From an uncultured Alistipes sp. (GTDB lineage: Bacteria > Bacteroidota > Bacteroidia > Bacteroidales > Rikenellaceae): DNA of 64,000 nucleotides. Numbering within the stretch: the first letter of the stretch is position 1; each line of letters opens with the position of its first letter. The stretch lies in the NCBI GenBank assembly GCA_947364365.1, contig CANASP010000006.1:1-64000 (forward strand), given 5' to 3'. The translations under genes and the position numbers were made by a program. A model generated the notes under the pieces. That model saw only the letters and a list, made by a program, of their open reading frames with translations, did no database searches and was not told the origin of the DNA. Positions 16,372-24,593 of this stretch are shown here, piece by piece.

Positions 16372-17595
16372 TTAACGACCTCCGTATCCGCGGCTGCCGC
16401 CCGACGAACTTCCGCCGCGCGAACCACCGCCGCCGAATCCGCCCGTCGAGCCGCCGCGCGAACCGCCCGTGCTGCCCGAGCCGAAGCTGCCGGAGTTGCC
16501 GCCGCGAGACGAATTGTCGAAGGAGTTGTTATTCCGGTTGCTGTTCCGGTTGCTGTCGAATACGCTCGAATTGCCGCGGTTGTCGTTCTGCGACGACGAG
16601 CGGTTGTTGCGGAATACCGACGAACTGCCGTTGCGGCGGCCGCCGCTCTCGTAATTGATCGTCCCGCCGCGGTTGCCCTCGCCGCGCGAATCGGTCGCGC
16701 CGAAAGCACCCTGATAGCGGCTCCCCTCGTAACGGCTTCCCGTGTAGCGGTTGCCACCGGCGCTGCCGCCGCCCGGCACGTAGCGCGAAGGCTGCCGCCC
16801 GTCGCGGTAGTTGACGGGACGATGACCCGCGAACGAGGGCCCGTGTCCGGGATACCAGCCGGGGTGCCAGCCGGCATGCCAGTGGTCGTGCCAGCCCCAC
16901 GAAGGACCCCAGCCCGGACCCCAGCCCGGACCCCACGAAGGTCCCCACCACGGATCGTACCACGACCAGCCGAAGCCCCAGTTCATGCCGCCCCAGGCAT
17001 AGCTCGGATAGCCCCACCAGAGCGACGAGGGGCGCGTCCAGCCCACATACCAGCCGTAGGGCGTACCGCCCCACGAGCCGAACATCGACGTGACGTACTT
17101 GGGCTCGACCCATACCTGGTCGCCCGAGACGATGATGTTGTAGAAGGCCGGATCGTAAGCCGTTGCGTAGGTGAAAGCCGAATTGTAGCGCAGGTTGTAG
17201 TAGCTCGACGGCATGCGGTAGGTCGGCGATTCGAGGCCGCGCAGCCGGCGCGCATAGGCGCTCTGGTAGTCGTCGGCCAGGACACTGCGGTAAGGATCGG
17301 CATCCTCTGCCTCGTAGGCGAAGTAGCGGCCTTCGGCCGCCGCGGCTTTCGCCTCGGCCAACAGCGCCTCCCATTCGGCCTGCTGCGCCTGGGCTTGGGC
17401 CAGCTTGGCCTTGGCCTCCTCCTGCCGGGCTTCGGCCTCGGCCTGCTGTTTACGGGCGATCTCACCGCGGTCGTGCACCGCATAGAGATCGTCCGACGCG
17501 TATCCGCCCGACGAAGAGGCGTAATAGGCCGACGAGCAGCCCGCGAGCAGGGTCGCGAAGAGCGCCGCACAGGCGATGGTTCTCAAAGTTCTCAT
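16372..17595 (-). CDS. Trp/Gly-rich surface lipoprotein with coiled coil
   Basis: A 407-residue lipoprotein. The start at 17595 gives a clean signal and the lipobox LLAGC (Cys20), whereas the longer frame from 17661 has no signal. After a Ser/Tyr-rich linker comes an Ala/Glu/Lys coiled coil (about 45-95), a compact domain with paired Tyr/Trp (about 100-190), a Trp-Gly-Pro-rich stretch (about 190-255) and a Gly/Ser/Asn/Arg low-complexity tail (about 270-407). No enzymatic motif is seen. It is the first gene of a two-gene operon with the FadL-like barrel, suggesting a joint role at the outer membrane. The low-complexity parts limit homology inference. Confidence 0.8.
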   Translation of the reverse strand: MRTLRTIACAALFATLLAGCSSAYYASSSGGYASDDLYAVHDRGEIARKQQAEAEARQEEAKAKLAQAQAQQAEWEALLAEAKAAAAEGRYFAYEAEDADPYRSVLADDYQSAYARRLRGLESPTYRMPSSYYNLRYNSAFTYATAYDPAFYNIIVSGDQVWVEPKYVTSMFGSWGGTPYGWYVGWTRPSSLWWGYPSYAWGGMNWGFGWSWYDPWWGPSWGPGWGPGWGPSWGWHDHWHAGWHPGWYPGHGPSFAGHRPVNYRDGRQPSRYVPGGGSAGGNRYTGSRYEGSRYQGAFGATDSRGEGNRGGTINYESGGRRNGSSSVFRNNRSSSQNDNRGNSSVFDSNRNSNRNNNSFDNSSRGGNSGSFGSGSTGGSRGGSTGGFGGGGSRGGSSSGGSRGYGGR

Positions 17596-17780
17596 AGCGC
17601 ACAAGTTTTTTCGGTCCCGGCGAACTCCCTCCGACCCGCTGTCCGGGCGCAGGGTCCGCACTTATATATATAACGGTCCGATCGTCGTTTTTAGTATCGG
17701 ACGCCCGGCCCTCGGTCGATAAAACGCGGCGCCGGCCGTTTTACTGCATCGCCGCCCGACGGAAGGGCCGAAGTTCCAGT

Positions 17781-17788
17781 CAAAGGTA
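17781..17788 (-). promoter_or_regulatory. -7 element for the lipoprotein/FadL-like operon
   Basis: The complement reads TACCTTTG, a good -7 match, without a clear -33 partner. It implies a leader of about 180 bases that contains a GTCCGAT/ATCGGAC inverted repeat near 17672-17700. The rest of 17596-17890 shows no gene. Confidence 0.45.
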
Positions 17789-17929
17789 GCAATTATTCGT
17801 CAAAAATCGCGAATCGGCCGCTTTTAGCCGTTTTTTTCGCATCCGACGAAATTTTTTTGCCCGAAAATAGCGGAAAACAAAAAATATGCCTATATTTGCA
17901 GTCCCGAAACGCAAGTTCAGGGAAACATT

Positions 17930-18016
17930 GGAGAGATGCCGGAGTGGTCGATCGGGCCGCACTCGAAATGCGGTGTACGGGCAACTGTACCGGGGGTTCG
18001 AATCCCTCTCTCTCCG
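17930..18016 (+). tRNA. tRNA-Ser (anticodon CGA)
   Basis: An 87-base class II tRNA with acceptor GGAGAGA/TCTCTCC, anticodon stem CCGCA/TGCGG around CTCGAAA (anticodon CGA) and a long variable arm. TATATTTG at 17891-17898 is a likely -7 element. An integrase gene begins 290 bases downstream, consistent with use of this gene as an integration target. Confidence 0.93.
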
Positions 18017-18054
18017 CTGAACCTCAGAGACAAAATGAGGTCAATCAATGACAA

Positions 18055-18091
18055 ATCCTGTAAGATCAAGGTCTTACGGGATTTTTTCTTT
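18055..18091 (+). terminator. Terminator downstream of tRNA-Ser(CGA)
   Basis: CCTGTAAGA pairs with TCTTACGGG (one G-T), followed by ATTTTTTC. If the tRNA is an integration site, this terminator was brought in by the element, and the original one may be at 27419-27446. Confidence 0.75.
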
Positions 18092-18144
18092 TCTTCCTCG
18101 GACATCCGAAAGACACGAAAAAGACCCGTTCGGACAATGTTTCG

Positions 18145-18160
18145 TTACTGAATCGTTACT
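18145..18160. repeat. Left 16-bp direct repeat of the integrated element (attL core candidate)
   Basis: TTACTGAATCGTTACT recurs exactly at 27322-27337. Close by are further CGTTACT words and an inverted AGTAACGA (about 18143-18190), as expected for integrase arm or core binding sites. It lies 145 bases before the integrase gene. Confidence 0.75.
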
Positions 18161-18305
18161 GAAAACGAAGCAGTGATTTTAGTAACGATTTTATCGGTAA
18201 GTCATTGACCTGTCGCTTTTTGTCGGAAAAGTGTCTGCTCATAACCCAATTATTAACAGTTCCTTTGCCGCGAGGATTCAAGGGGAACAAAAACAAGGAG
18301 GTATT

Positions 18306-19544
18306 ATGAGCAAGAGCACATTCAGGATTCTTTTCTATGTGCGAAAGAATCAAGTGAACAAAGAGGGCAAGGCGAGCATCATGATTCGTCTTACCATCAA
18401 CGGCGACACGTCGCAGTTCAGCTCCAAATTAGAGGTGGAACCCGCATTGTGGGATGTGAAAAGTCAGAAAATGAGCGGCAGTTCATTGAGGGCACGCCAG
18501 CTCAATTCATTGTTGGACGACGTACGCACGTCGTTGAAGAATCATTTTCATGACATCGAGACCCACGAAGCCTATGTAACGGCCGAAAAAGTCCGCAATG
18601 CCTTTTTAGGCATTACCATTCGTCAGCAGACCCTGTTGGGGACGTTCCGCAAACACAACGAAGATGTGCAGAAACTGGTGGGCATCAGCAAGAGTGCCGC
18701 GACCTATGCCAAGTACGACCGCTGCATGCGGCGTCTGGAAGAGTTCATGCAGGCGAAATACCGGATAAAGGATATTGCACTCAAAGAGATTTCACACGTG
18801 TTCATTACGGACTTCGAGACCTACCTGCGCACGGAGAGCGGATGCAACGAAAACACGACGGCCAAGTTCATGCAGACGTTCCGTATGATTATCATTTTGG
18901 CGAAGAACAACGGATGGATTTTCGCCGACCCATTCATCAATTACAAAATACGACTGAAACGGGTCGATCGCGGTTATCTGACCGAGCCCGAAATCACGAA
19001 GATTTTGAAAAAGCAATTTGCTTGCAAGCGGTTGGAGCAGGTACGCGATATTTTCATCTTTGCGTGCTTTACGGGATTGGCGTACATCGATGTGAGGAAT
19101 CTTACCAAAGACAATATCCGCCCTTCGTTCGACGGCAAGTTATGGATTATGACGGCGCGTCAGAAGACCGATACCGCTGTTACCGTACCATTATTGAAAG
19201 TGCCGCAGGCCATTCTGAAAAAATATGAAGGGACGCTGCCCGACGGACGATTGCTGCCTGTGCTGAGCAATCAAAAACTCAACTCGTATTTGAAAGAAAT
19301 CGGCGATTTGTGCGGTATTACGAAGAACATCACCTTTCATCTAGCGCGACACACGTTCGCTACGACCATGACGCTGGCCAAAGGTGTACCTATTGAGACT
19401 GTCAGTAAAATGCTGGGGCATACGAACATTATCACTACTCAAATTTATGCCCGTATTACCAACGACAAAATCGGCCGGGATATGCAGGTATTGTCGGGAC
19501 AGTTGGGAGAAATAGAAAAAATCGCATTGGAGGCACAGTTATGA
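18306..19544 (+). CDS. Tyrosine recombinase/integrase of a mobilizable element
   Basis: A 412-residue site-specific recombinase with an N-terminal arm-binding domain (about 5-95), a SAM-like core-binding domain (about 110-205) and a catalytic domain (about 220-395). Visible active-site residues are H345 and R348 in FHLARHTFAT, H372 in LGHTNI and the nucleophile Y381. In the first Arg position the motif is TGLAYIDV, so the canonical Arg I is absent, as I recall for other Bacteroidetes integrases. The ATG at 18306 is chosen over 18231 because an AAGGAGGT site precedes it by three bases, an unusually strong ribosome-binding site. It should excise and integrate the element at the flanking repeats. 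Confidence 0.92.
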   Translation: MSKSTFRILFYVRKNQVNKEGKASIMIRLTINGDTSQFSSKLEVEPALWDVKSQKMSGSSLRARQLNSLLDDVRTSLKNHFHDIETHEAYVTAEKVRNAFLGITIRQQTLLGTFRKHNEDVQKLVGISKSAATYAKYDRCMRRLEEFMQAKYRIKDIALKEISHVFITDFETYLRTESGCNENTTAKFMQTFRMIIILAKNNGWIFADPFINYKIRLKRVDRGYLTEPEITKILKKQFACKRLEQVRDIFIFACFTGLAYIDVRNLTKDNIRPSFDGKLWIMTARQKTDTAVTVPLLKVPQAILKKYEGTLPDGRLLPVLSNQKLNSYLKEIGDLCGITKNITFHLARHTFATTMTLAKGVPIETVSKMLGHTNIITTQIYARITNDKIGRDMQVLSGQLGEIEKIALEAQL

Positions 19545-19930
19545 GACGAGGAACCATTATCATAGAACTAAACCGCATTGCGGTTACGTTGTCTATGGAC
19601 GGAACGGTATGGATGACGACCGAAGAAATTGCGACGATATTTCAAGCGACGGAGGCAAACATCGAAAGACGAATTGCAAAGCTGCTCGCGGAGGGTGAGT
19701 TGGACGAACACGAAGCGAAAACGGAGCAGAATAGGATACGTAACGGAAAGCGATATATTGCGGAATACTACAACCTCGATACAGTGATTGCGCTCTCCTA
19801 TCGAATCGACACTCCTGCGAGCAAGGCGTTCCGACGGTGGATCGGGAAACGAGTGATTCGATCGCTGAAAAAAGCACCGATGCAACCTTTGATTCTGAGA
19901 ATCGCCCAAGCGACAGACAGAATAAACTGA
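19541..19930 (+). CDS. RhuM-like/DNA-binding small protein
   Basis: A 129-residue protein whose ATG overlaps the integrase stop (ATGA), so the two are translationally coupled. The segment VWMTTEEIATIFQATEANIERRIAKLL and a following YNLDTVIALSYRIDTPASKAFRRW are the pattern of RhuM/virulence-protein or BRO-like domains common in mobile elements, where they are thought to bind DNA. It is shorter than full-length RhuM, ending just after the domain. A role in element regulation or excision (as a partner of the integrase) is plausible but not shown. Confidence 0.7.
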   Translation: MRRGTIIIELNRIAVTLSMDGTVWMTTEEIATIFQATEANIERRIAKLLAEGELDEHEAKTEQNRIRNGKRYIAEYYNLDTVIALSYRIDTPASKAFRRWIGKRVIRSLKKAPMQPLILRIAQATDRIN

Positions 19931-20103
19931 ACGATCGAACGGCGGAACAATATAGGCAGAAAAACAAGAATCACGGAACGGAATCTCTTAACCGACAAAC
20001 CGAATCGGTTGCAGTTCTTACAAAAATACATGCTATTGGTGAAGTCGACGGCGGAAAATAATACAAGCAAAGGAATAAATAATGTAGAATAGATTTTCAG
20101 AAT

Positions 20104-20148
20104 TAAAGATACCGCTTGAACGACAAACTCAAGCGGTATCTTTCTTTT
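20104..20148. terminator. Bidirectional terminator between convergent genes
   Basis: AAGATACCGCTTGA pairs with TCAAGCGGTATCTT around a nine-base loop and is followed by TCTTTTT. It separates the integrase operon from the convergent AraC gene. The 19931-20103 stretch before it shows nothing else. Confidence 0.85.
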
Positions 20149-21060
20149 TCAGGACGCCATCATTCTGTTTCTGAACTCCTTCGGCGTGCAACCTTCCTGC
20201 CGTTTGAAGAAACGGACGAAATGCTGCGGATGCTGGAATCCCAGCGATTCGGCAATCCGCTTGATCGTTTCCGCCGGGTCGAGCATCCGCTCTTTGGCCA
20301 CGGCAATCATCTTCAACTGGATATACTCTTGCGCCGTCTTTCCCGTTTCCTGTTTGACCAAATCCCCGAAATAGTTGGGCGAAAGGCAAATCTTGTCGGC
20401 GAAATATTTCACGGTGGGGATTCCTTCTTTCGCCGCCGTATCCGAATAGAGGTAATCGTCCAGCAGCCGTTCGAAACGCGCCAACGCATCGTGGTTCATA
20501 TCCTCGCGCGTGATGAACTGCCGCTCGTAAAATCGCATACAGTAATTGAGCAGCAACTCGATATTGGAAACAATCAGCGACTTGGAAAACTTATCGATAG
20601 GATGCTGCAACTCGCGGACAATCTTCTCCATATAATCTTGTAGGATGATACGCTCCTCCATCGAAAGATGCAACGCCTCGTTGGAGGCGTAGGAGAAAAA
20701 CGAATACTGCTTCATCTTCTGCCCCAGCGAAGTACGATACAGGAAATCGGGATGGAACAGCAATCCGATGGCTTCCGGTGCAGGGCCGTCTTCCAGCCGA
20801 TGGATACCTACCGTCTGACCCGGAGCGAAACTCACTACGGTTTCGTCGTCGAAATCATAGGTCGTCTTTCCGTAGTTGATGATGCACCCGGTCGTCTTTT
20901 TGAGAAACAACGCATAAAATCCCAGTGTCATCCGGTGCGTCGGTTGCGGCACCGATGCGTCGAAATGCACGATGCCGACCAGCGGGTGGCGTGTCTCGAA
21001 CCCGAAAAACCGGTTGTACTGTTCGATGGTATCCGCTTTGATTATATCTTCCGTATTCAT
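20149..21060 (-). CDS. AraC family transcriptional regulator
   Basis: A 303-residue regulator with an N-terminal cupin-like sensing domain (about 20-170) and a C-terminal double helix-turn-helix (about 195-300; VKYFADKICLSPNYFGDLVKQETGK and IAESLGFQHPQHFVRFFKRQEGCTPKEFR). It is divergent from a four-gene operon of an acetyltransferase and three redox enzymes, with four operator-like repeats in the 233-base gap. By analogy to E. coli YqhC, which activates yqhD and dkgA upon aldehyde exposure, it may induce the cargo operon. That is inference from gene context. Confidence 0.9.
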   Translation of the reverse strand: MNTEDIIKADTIEQYNRFFGFETRHPLVGIVHFDASVPQPTHRMTLGFYALFLKKTTGCIINYGKTTYDFDDETVVSFAPGQTVGIHRLEDGPAPEAIGLLFHPDFLYRTSLGQKMKQYSFFSYASNEALHLSMEERIILQDYMEKIVRELQHPIDKFSKSLIVSNIELLLNYCMRFYERQFITREDMNHDALARFERLLDDYLYSDTAAKEGIPTVKYFADKICLSPNYFGDLVKQETGKTAQEYIQLKMIAVAKERMLDPAETIKRIAESLGFQHPQHFVRFFKRQEGCTPKEFRNRMMAS

Positions 21061-21151
21061 AATTCTATAAATGCTTTTCTATCATATCCTTATTTACCCC
21101 TACAAAGGAAATACATTTTCTCCGATAATGAAAGCGCCGCATGGCAAAACA

Positions 21152-21260
21152 CGTAATTCGGGTACTTTTACCCGTAAGCCGGGTACTTTGCTGACTATCA
21201 TAACGAAACGCTTACTATAAAACCCGTAATCGAGGTACTTCCGTCCGTAAGAAAGGTACC
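21152..21260. promoter_or_regulatory. Two pairs of 21-bp-spaced direct repeats, candidate AraC operators
   Basis: CGTAAnnnnGGTAC occurs at 21152, 21173, 21225 and 21246. Within each pair the spacing is exactly 21 bases (two helical turns), the typical arrangement of AraC-type half-sites. The last copy ends just upstream of where the -33 element of the cargo operon should be. Confidence 0.7.
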
Positions 21261-21281
21261 GGACAGCTCAGCGGAAGCCTC

Positions 21282-21289
21282 TATTTTTG
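21282..21289 (+). promoter_or_regulatory. -7 element of the cargo operon
   Basis: TATTTTTG matches TAnnTTTG, but no TTTG lies at the -33 position, which is occupied by the edge of the fourth repeat. This fits an activator-dependent promoter. The predicted start site falls at or after the ATG at 21294, favouring the later starts of the first gene. Confidence 0.5.
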
Positions 21290-21293
21290 CAAC

Positions 21294-21875
21294 ATGAAAA
21301 AACAGATGAGGATCATGAATAATACAATCGAAAGAATGCGGCGCGGCGAGCGGATTACGGAAACGGATGCCGACTTTCCCCGTCTGTGCGAGGAGGTCGA
21401 AAAAACAAGACAGCTTGTCGGAGTACTCAACTCGGGCTACCATTCGCCCGACGAGGTGCGGACGCTGCTCGAACGTATCTGGGGACAGCCGTTGGATGCC
21501 TCCGTGCGTATGTTCCCGCCGTTCTACACGGCGTTCGGGAAAATGACCCATGTGGGCAAAGAGGTGTTCATCAACTTCGGCTGCACGTTCCTCGACCAAG
21601 GCGGCATCACCATCGAGGACGGCGTGTTCATCGGACCGGGAGCAAAGATTCTGACGGAACACCACCCCGAAGAACCGGCTTTGCGGCATCAGCTGCTGGT
21701 CAAACCCGTAGTCATCCGCCGCAACGCTTGGATCGGTGCGGGAGCGATGATCCTGCCGGGCGTTACGGTCGGCGAGAACGCCATCGCCGCCGCCGGAGCC
21801 GTCGTGACGAAAGATGTACCCGACAATACCATTGTCGCGGGTGTTCCTGCAAAAATATTACGGAAAATCAACTAA
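21294..21875 (+). CDS. Sugar O-acetyltransferase, hexapeptide-repeat family
   Basis: A protein of up to 193 residues with an N-terminal helical segment of the maltose/galactoside acetyltransferase type (IERMRRGERITETD, about 8-25) and a left-handed beta-helix from about 85 onward made of hexapeptide repeats (VFINFGCTFLDQGGITIEDGVFIGPGAKI). The active-site His lies in EHHPEE, and the coenzyme A-binding loop is IGAGAMILPGVTVGENAIAAAGAVV. It is cytoplasmic and probably trimeric, acetylating a sugar or related hydroxyl acceptor. Starts at 21306 or 21315 are more likely if transcription begins near 21296. It is the first gene of the AraC-linked operon. Confidence 0.88.
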   Translation: MKKQMRIMNNTIERMRRGERITETDADFPRLCEEVEKTRQLVGVLNSGYHSPDEVRTLLERIWGQPLDASVRMFPPFYTAFGKMTHVGKEVFINFGCTFLDQGGITIEDGVFIGPGAKILTEHHPEEPALRHQLLVKPVVIRRNAWIGAGAMILPGVTVGENAIAAAGAVVTKDVPDNTIVAGVPAKILRKIN

Positions 21876-21883
21876 TAAAAGAT

Positions 21884-23374
21884 ATGAAAATGCTTATATC
21901 ATCACTTCTCCTTATGTCGGGGCTAACCCTCACCACAGGAGCTTGCAGTCCGGCCGATGAACCAGTCGAAAGCGAAATACCTGCACCCGTTCCCGACCCG
22001 GAACCGAATCCAGACCCGACACCCAATCCGCAACCTACGGGCGACCGTGCCTTGGTGGTCTATTTTTCATGCACGAACACGACCAAAGGCATTGCCGACC
22101 GGATTGTCGAGACGACCGGTGCGGCAACTTGGCGCATCGAACCTGAAACGGCCTACACGTCCGAGGATTTGAACTACAACGATTCATCCTCCCGTGCCAA
22201 CCGCGAGCAGAACGCCCCCTCGGCACGTCCCGCCATCAAGGGCAAATGCGAGAACCTCGCCGATTACGATGTAGTTTTTCTCGGTTATCCCATCTGGTGG
22301 GGCAAGGCTCCGAAAGTCATCTTCACCTTCCTCGAAAGCCACGACCTTACGGGCAAGACTGTCGTTCCGTTCTGCACCTCGCACTCCAGCGGCATCGGGT
22401 CGAGCGACACCGACCTGCATCGTCTGGCAGCCGAAGCTGAGTGGAAACAGGGACGGCGGTTCAGCGGAAACGAATCGAAAGAAACAATTGAAAAATGGAT
22501 TGAAAGCATGAACTTGAATCTCAACGACAATACGAATACGGGCGTATTCGACCTCTCGAAAGGGACGAACGGCAATGCCCCAACGATAAAGCTAAGCAGC
22601 GGTTACGACATGCCGATTGTCGGACTTGGAACTTACAGCCTGCACGGGGCAACCTGCGTCAATTCCGTGAAAACGGCCATTGCCGCTGGTTTCCGCAAAT
22701 TCGACACGGCTTCCGTTTACGGCAACGAGGAGGAAGTGGGACAGGGTGTCCGTGAGTCGGGCGTGCCGCGCGAGGAGATTTTCGTGGCGACCAAACTCTA
22801 TCCCAACCAGTACGCCGACCCCGAAGTGGCCATCGAGGAGTGCTTGCGCAAGCTCGACATCGGGTATATCGACCTCATGCTGTTGCATCATCCCGGCACG
22901 AACGACGTGAAAGCGTACAAGGCGATGGAGAAATATGTGGCGGCAGGCAAAATTCACTCGATCGGCGTGTCGTGTTACTACATCAAGGGAATCAACGAAT
23001 TTCTGCCGAAAGTGAACATCAAGCCGGTGTTAGTCCAGAACGAGGTTCACCCATATTATCAGGACACGGAGGTGGTGGAACACCTCCATGACCTCGGAAT
23101 CGTTGTCGAGGCATGGTATCCGCTCGGTGGGCGCGGACATCAAAAAGAGCTGTTGAGCGACCCCGTACTGTCCGAAATCGCAGCCAAACATAACAAGTCG
23201 GTAGCGCAGGTCATCCTCCGGTGGGACTTGCAGCGGGGAGTGGTCGTCATTCCCGGTTCGAGCAATCCCGACCATATCAAGGAGAACATTTCGATTTTCG
23301 ACTTCTCGCTGACCGACGACGAGATGGCGCAAATCGCCTCACTTGACCGGAACGAGAAGCACGACTGGTATTAA
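21884..23374 (+). CDS. Lipoprotein flavodoxin-aldo/keto reductase fusion
   Basis: A 496-residue two-domain protein: signal peptide with Cys21 after TTGA as a probable lipid anchor, a Pro-rich linker (about 30-52), a flavodoxin-like domain (about 55-212; VVYFSCTNTTKGIADRI as FMN phosphate loop and GYPIWWGKAP), then a complete aldo/keto reductase (about 233-496). The AKR tetrad is present: D274 and Y279 in FDTASVYG, K304 in VATKLYP and H335 in LLHHPG. The NADP(H)-binding IPGSSNPDHIKENI is also present. The two domains are normally separate genes. No stop or frameshift lies between them. The start at 21884 is nine bases after the acetyltransferase stop. Confidence 0.85.
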   Translation: MKMLISSLLLMSGLTLTTGACSPADEPVESEIPAPVPDPEPNPDPTPNPQPTGDRALVVYFSCTNTTKGIADRIVETTGAATWRIEPETAYTSEDLNYNDSSSRANREQNAPSARPAIKGKCENLADYDVVFLGYPIWWGKAPKVIFTFLESHDLTGKTVVPFCTSHSSGIGSSDTDLHRLAAEAEWKQGRRFSGNESKETIEKWIESMNLNLNDNTNTGVFDLSKGTNGNAPTIKLSSGYDMPIVGLGTYSLHGATCVNSVKTAIAAGFRKFDTASVYGNEEEVGQGVRESGVPREEIFVATKLYPNQYADPEVAIEECLRKLDIGYIDLMLLHHPGTNDVKAYKAMEKYVAAGKIHSIGVSCYYIKGINEFLPKVNIKPVLVQNEVHPYYQDTEVVEHLHDLGIVVEAWYPLGGRGHQKELLSDPVLSEIAAKHNKSVAQVILRWDLQRGVVVIPGSSNPDHIKENISIFDFSLTDDEMAQIASLDRNEKHDWY

Positions 23375-23405
23375 AATAAAAATAAACGAAAAACAGCATA
23401 AGACA

Positions 23406-24587
23406 ATGAAAACGAATCTCAATTACGACCAGTACATTCCTACCCGCATTCTTTTCGGGGCAGGACAGTTGAATAACCTACATGCACAGCCCATGCCGGG
23501 CAAACGGGCGTTGATCGTCATTTCCAACGGCAAGTCCACCCGCGAAAACGGCTATCTCGCCCGTACCGAAGAGCAACTGCATCGGGCAGGCGTGGAAACC
23601 GAAGTGTTCGACGGAATCATGCCCAATCCGACGGTCGCCAACTCCATAGCCGGAGCTGCGGCCGCACGGGAATACAAGGCGGATTTCCTCGTGGCATTGG
23701 GCGGCGGCAGCGTCATGGATTGCTCGAAAGCCATCGCTCTGCTTGCGACCAACGAGGGCGATTTGTGGGATTATGTGGCCATCGGTTCCGGCAAGGGACA
23801 GTCGATACAGAACCGCCCGCTGCCTATCGTCGCCATTACGACCACCGCCGGCACAGGCTCGGAAACGGACGGCTGCGGCGTCATCACCAAAGAGGAGACG
23901 AACGAAAAGGCATTCATCATGCACCCATCGCTCTTTCCCGTCCTCGCCATCGTCGATTCGGAGCTGATGCTCTCCGTCCCTCCTCGATTTACCGCCTTTC
24001 AGGGGTTCGATGCCCTGTTCCACAGCGTGGAGGGATTCATCGCCGCCAGTGCCAACCTCGCCAGCGACATGAACGCACGCGAGGCAATCCGCAACATCGC
24101 CGAATACCTACCGCGTGCCGTGAAAGATGGTGCTGATTTGGAAGCCCGTACCCGCGTCGCATTCGCCAACACCCTGTCGGGAGCTGTGATGACGCTCACT
24201 TTGCTGACCAGCGAACACGGACTGGAACATGCCCTTTCCGCCTATCATCCCAACCTGCCGCACGGTGCTGGACTGATAATGATTAGTAAAGCCTATTTCA
24301 GCTATTTCGTCCGCAATCACGGCTGCGACGAACGTTTTATCGAACTGGCACAATTACTCGGTATGCCCGAAGCTACGCAGCCCGAAGATTTCATCACGGC
24401 ACTCGTCCGCTTGCAGGAAGCCTGCGGCGTTGCGGACTTGAAAATGTCGGACTACGGCATTACGCCTGACGAGTTCGAGGTCTTCATGCGCAACACACGT
24501 GATGTAATGGGCATCATGTTCACGGGTGACCGGGTACAGATGTCGGACGAAGACATCGTGCGGATATTTGCGGAATCCTATAAATAA
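23406..24587 (+). CDS. Iron-containing alcohol dehydrogenase
   Basis: A 393-residue group III alcohol dehydrogenase. The NAD(P)-binding half has TRILFGAG near the start and ALGGGSVMDCSKAIA. The metal-binding half supplies the expected ligands: Asp of the VDSELM segment region, His in DALFHSVEGF, His in SEHGLEHAL and His in NLPHGAGL. It should reduce aldehydes or ketones to alcohols (or the reverse) in the cytoplasm. The ATG at 23406 fits the family start, whereas the longer frame to 23343 overlaps the upstream gene. Third gene of the cargo operon, functionally akin in context to YqhD. Confidence 0.92.
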   Translation: MKTNLNYDQYIPTRILFGAGQLNNLHAQPMPGKRALIVISNGKSTRENGYLARTEEQLHRAGVETEVFDGIMPNPTVANSIAGAAAAREYKADFLVALGGGSVMDCSKAIALLATNEGDLWDYVAIGSGKGQSIQNRPLPIVAITTTAGTGSETDGCGVITKEETNEKAFIMHPSLFPVLAIVDSELMLSVPPRFTAFQGFDALFHSVEGFIAASANLASDMNAREAIRNIAEYLPRAVKDGADLEARTRVAFANTLSGAVMTLTLLTSEHGLEHALSAYHPNLPHGAGLIMISKAYFSYFVRNHGCDERFIELAQLLGMPEATQPEDFITALVRLQEACGVADLKMSDYGITPDEFEVFMRNTRDVMGIMFTGDRVQMSDEDIVRIFAESYK

Positions 24588-24593
24588 CCGGCA

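Noticed and set aside
12734..16375. 1213-codon plus-strand open frame
   Set aside because: Antisense to proS and the FadL-like gene. It exists because GC-rich coding strands leave few stops on the other strand. Composition is His/Arg/Val-rich with no domain.
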